Origin: Methanomethylovorans sp041447285
Lineage (GTDB): Archaea > Halobacteriota > Methanosarcinia > Methanosarcinales > Methanosarcinaceae
Reading direction: 5' to 3'
Length of the DNA: 64,000 bases
NCBI RefSeq assembly: GCF_041447285.1
Contig: NZ_JBGMEB010000009.1
Coordinates: forward strand, 103,097-167,096
Below, one piece after another: positions 62,006 through 64,000 of the stretch. A program made the position numbers and the translations under genes. The notes beneath the pieces are model-generated. The model did not search any database. It saw only the letters and a list, made by a program, of their open reading frames with translations, and was not told the DNA's origin. Position 1 is the stretch's first letter; every line of letters begins with the position of its first letter.

Positions 62006-62635
62006 TCACTCTTTCAACCATTCATAAGGCCTTATGAAGTAGCCAACTTCACATTTCATTTCATCAATTGTACAAATAACACGGGCCGGATTCCCATAAG
62101 CAAGTACATTCGGAGGTATATCTTTTGTGACAACTGATCCCATGCCGATCAAAGAGTTTTCTCCAATGGTTACTCTTGGGCCAATTGTTACATTACCGCC
62201 TATCTTCACACCTCTTTTCAATGTAACATTCTTAGCACAATCCTCAAAACGGGGACATGGAGGATGAAGGACGTTCAATATCGTAGTAGAAGGACCTATC
62301 CACACATTATCTTCAATGATCACAAATTCCGGAATAAAACAATTAGAGTGGATCCTTACATTGTTGCCGATGTTATTCTCACGTTCGATCACAGAATGAG
62401 AACCAATGCTTACATTATCACCAATGATATTTCCTTCACGAATGAGCACACCATGCCCTGTCTGAAACTTATCACCGATCTTGTTCCCACCGTAGATGAC
62501 AGAATGTGAGCGTATTGTCGCATCGTCTCCGATTATTGTTTCTGGACCCTCTGGAGGATAAATACTTATTTCTACGAAAGCCTGTACATTAGAGTTTTTT
62601 CCAATTATCGCTTTATTGTTCTGCATAATGGTCAT
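62006..62635 (-). CDS. hexapeptide-repeat N-acyltransferase (WbpD-like)
   Basis: The product has 209 residues forming a left-handed beta-helix: repeated [IV]-G-x-x-[VA]-x-[IV] units such as IIGDNVSIGSHSVI and KIGGNVTIGPRVTIGENSLIGMGSVV, ending in the NPARVI signature of sugar acetyltransferases. It probably N-acetylates the new amino sugar. It overlaps the GT2 gene by 4 bases and precedes the aminotransferase by 32. Confidence 0.9.
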   Translation of the reverse strand: MTIMQNNKAIIGKNSNVQAFVEISIYPPEGPETIIGDDATIRSHSVIYGGNKIGDKFQTGHGVLIREGNIIGDNVSIGSHSVIERENNIGNNVRIHSNCFIPEFVIIEDNVWIGPSTTILNVLHPPCPRFEDCAKNVTLKRGVKIGGNVTIGPRVTIGENSLIGMGSVVTKDIPPNVLAYGNPARVICTIDEMKCEVGYFIRPYEWLKE

Positions 62636-63768
62636 TCATTGGTTATCTTTACTCTTTCAGTTGGCTCCCAGACGTGTACATCCCTTAGCATATTGAAGAA
62701 ACCAAGGAAAAGATAACTCTGGTAGATAATAAAGGAAGAGAATACGTTTGGTACTACTCCACCTATGGATATGAGTGCAAATATCGCTAAGACAAAAATT
62801 ACTGAATACACTATGCTCAAAGAAACTAAATAGAAGAACCAAACAAGCAGAGATAAAAAGAACATTGTAGGTACCACAAAGAAAAGAAGTATCCTGAGAG
62901 GAAAAACGAATGTTCCGAATTTTCCAAATTTAGGAGAAAGTGCATCCCTGTTGACAAAAGTAGCTTCCAGAAGCCTTGTAGCCCGGCGTATCTTTTGCCT
63001 GCGCTGTTCATAGAATTTGTCAGGAACGTATTCATAGAACTTCGCAGATGGCACGTATTGGCACCGATATCCTTTTTTTATTACTGACAATGCCATACTT
63101 GCATCATCTGCACCTCTGCGGGTGTTCAAGGAAGAAGAAGCTTCCTTTTTGAATGCAACAACGGGACCGTTAAAACAGAAAGTTGAATGTATCTTGCTTT
63201 CCCAGGTACACATTCTTCCATATATGGATCTGTAAGCTGATTCAGAATTTGAGAACACTGATTCTCCTTTTGCTACTGGTATCAGGTCGCCTGAAACTGC
63301 ACCAATGTCATCACTGCTAAGAAGTACTGATAGAAGATCAGGAATTGTATTTTCATCAAAAAGTCCGTCAGCTCCGGTTATAACCACGAGCTCATTGCTG
63401 GAATTTTCTATTCCCCTATTGATAGCTTTATTGACCCCGCTTCTTTCATGAGTAATTACTTTTCCCTTTATAGAATGCTTCTGAAGAGCAGCTTTTGCTA
63501 CTTCCTCTGTCCTGTCGTGTGAACCATCGTTGGAAACTATTATTTCAAGTTTCTCAACGGGATACACAGAGACAAGATTATTAATACGATCAGCTATCCC
63601 AGATTCCTCATTGTAAGCGGGAATAACTACACTGACCACAGGCAAAGATTCAAGCTTTTTTACCAATGGATTTTTTGTTGTAAAAGCTCCCACAAGATAT
63701 ACCAGATAAACACTAGCTGGGATAATCGTTAAAAGAACAGCTATGGGTAGTAAGCTCATGTGCATCAT
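62632..63768 (-). CDS. GT2-family membrane glycosyltransferase
   Basis: The product has about 378 residues. An N-terminal helix is followed by a GT-A domain with VSVVIPAYNEESGI, IIVSNDGSHDRT, ITGADGLFD (DxD-like) and RRQKIRRATRL (the QxxRW-like acceptor region), then three or four C-terminal helices. It is processive or membrane-bound, like hyaluronan/cellulose-type GT2. A GTG at 63804 is in frame, but a TATA box at 63818-63831 would start transcription near 63797, so ATG 63768 is preferred; no clear ribosome-binding site is seen. First gene of the sugar operon. Confidence 0.85.
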   Translation of the reverse strand: MMHMSLLPIAVLLTIIPASVYLVYLVGAFTTKNPLVKKLESLPVVSVVIPAYNEESGIADRINNLVSVYPVEKLEIIVSNDGSHDRTEEVAKAALQKHSIKGKVITHERSGVNKAINRGIENSSNELVVITGADGLFDENTIPDLLSVLLSSDDIGAVSGDLIPVAKGESVFSNSESAYRSIYGRMCTWESKIHSTFCFNGPVVAFKKEASSSLNTRRGADDASMALSVIKKGYRCQYVPSAKFYEYVPDKFYEQRRQKIRRATRLLEATFVNRDALSPKFGKFGTFVFPLRILLFFVVPTMFFLSLLVWFFYLVSLSIVYSVIFVLAIFALISIGGVVPNVFSSFIIYQSYLFLGFFNMLRDVHVWEPTERVKITNE

Positions 63769-63817
63769 TTTAGAGATTAGTGTAGGATCAAAGTAGCTAC
63801 GCACAACGTATAGTCAG

Positions 63818-63831
63818 TTATATAATATATA
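63818..63831 (-). promoter_or_regulatory. TATA box of the sugar operon
   Basis: TATATATTATATAA on the minus strand is the strongest TATA-like element near the GT2 gene. It predicts a start near 63797 and a leader of about 30 bases. Confidence 0.45.
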
Positions 63832-63927
63832 GATAATGCCGATTCAATGACAATATTATGAATTAGTTTAGAGATAGGGTCCTTGTAGTATCCTCACTCA
63901 GCAAAGGCTTGTAAAGCCTTCTTTTCA

Positions 63928-64000
63928 TTAATGCCGAGGTTTATGGTCATCCCCACTAAAAGTACAGCCAGAGAGCAGTATTTTTGAACAGATCTCCTTG
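63928..64000 (-). CDS. possible 3' end of a minus-strand gene entering from the right
   Basis: Reading leftward from the edge, a frame gives KEICSKILLSGCTFSGDD then HKPRH and TAA at 63930-63928, with no stop in the visible part. A hairpin AAGGCTT/AAGCCTT (63904-63920) follows the stop, as expected after a gene end. Only about 24 codons are visible, so neither coding status nor family is certain. Confidence 0.3.
   Translation of the reverse strand, partial: KEICSKILLSGCTFSGDDHKPRH

Overview
The window reads as chromosome of a methanogenic archaeon of the Methanosarcinales (Methanosarcina/Methanolobus/Methanomethylovorans type). This rests on family content and has not been checked by a database search. 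The lineage markers are a proteasome-activating nucleotidase, an archaeal-type threonyl-tRNA synthetase with its own N-terminal editing domain, two TIGR00304/DUF131 membrane proteins, a FlaD/E-domain protein, an archaeal type IV pilin, a cobalt/nickel CbiMNQO transporter, and a very large disaggregatase-like surface protein. Promoters look archaeal (AT-rich TATA boxes), and most genes have a GGAGG-like ribosome-binding site.

Layout. 0-3 kb: end of a LysE exporter, then a sodium:solute symporter preceded by a 29-residue membrane peptide whose gene overlaps it, then an HD hydrolase. 3.3-8 kb: a 1582-residue secreted beta-helix/PKD/DNRLRE protein with DNA-level tandem repeats. 8-10.6 kb: a gene-poor stretch with a cluster of hairpins (possible ncRNA), a HEAT-repeat protein, a DUF3795 protein, and a decayed transposase abutting tRNA-Leu. 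10.7-15.3 kb: two MATE exporters; the second follows a MarR gene whose upstream region holds matching operator-like inverted repeats; then a lipoprotein. 15.5-19.2 kb: DNA repair (class I photolyase, UvrB) around tRNA-Gly. 19.4-22.8 kb: membrane proteins, a winged-helix protein, PAN and tRNA-Glu.

23.3-31.9 kb is the accessory part. Next to tRNA-Glu lies a 1898-residue DUF4011-helicase-Vsr-DUF3320 protein of the predicted anti-phage type, carrying two internal duplications. It is followed by a HepT/MntA toxin-antitoxin pair, a KaiC-like protein with a broken P-loop, and an MsrA-family protein that has lost its catalytic cysteine. 32-36 kb: a lone ABC ATPase and the Co/Ni transporter split into two convergent halves. 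36-38 kb: a shikimate-kinase-fold enzyme and the UPF0210/ACT pair. 38.5-45 kb: a small protein with a type IV pilin, an unannotated stretch with four successive hairpins that looks like a structured RNA, paired membrane proteins, and a 942-residue FlaD/E-domain protein with an SPF/DPF/NPF-rich front. 45.5-54.5 kb: housekeeping genes (ThiI, acylphosphatase, ThrRS, an AI-2E family permease, a PAPS-reductase-like iron-sulfur protein, an NfnAB-like pair). 54.6-64 kb: surface-glycan genes (GT39, a ManC whose only sensible start is ATT, GalU, a deacetylase-like protein lacking its metal ligands, and a Gfo/Idh, aminotransferase, acyltransferase, GT2 operon for a diacetamido-type sugar).

The strongest leads for something undescribed are the structured RNA near 39.6 kb, the dead MsrA homologue, the symporter peptide, the ATT-initiated manC, the duplicated insert of the helicase-nuclease, and the NPF/DPF-rich FlaD/E protein.
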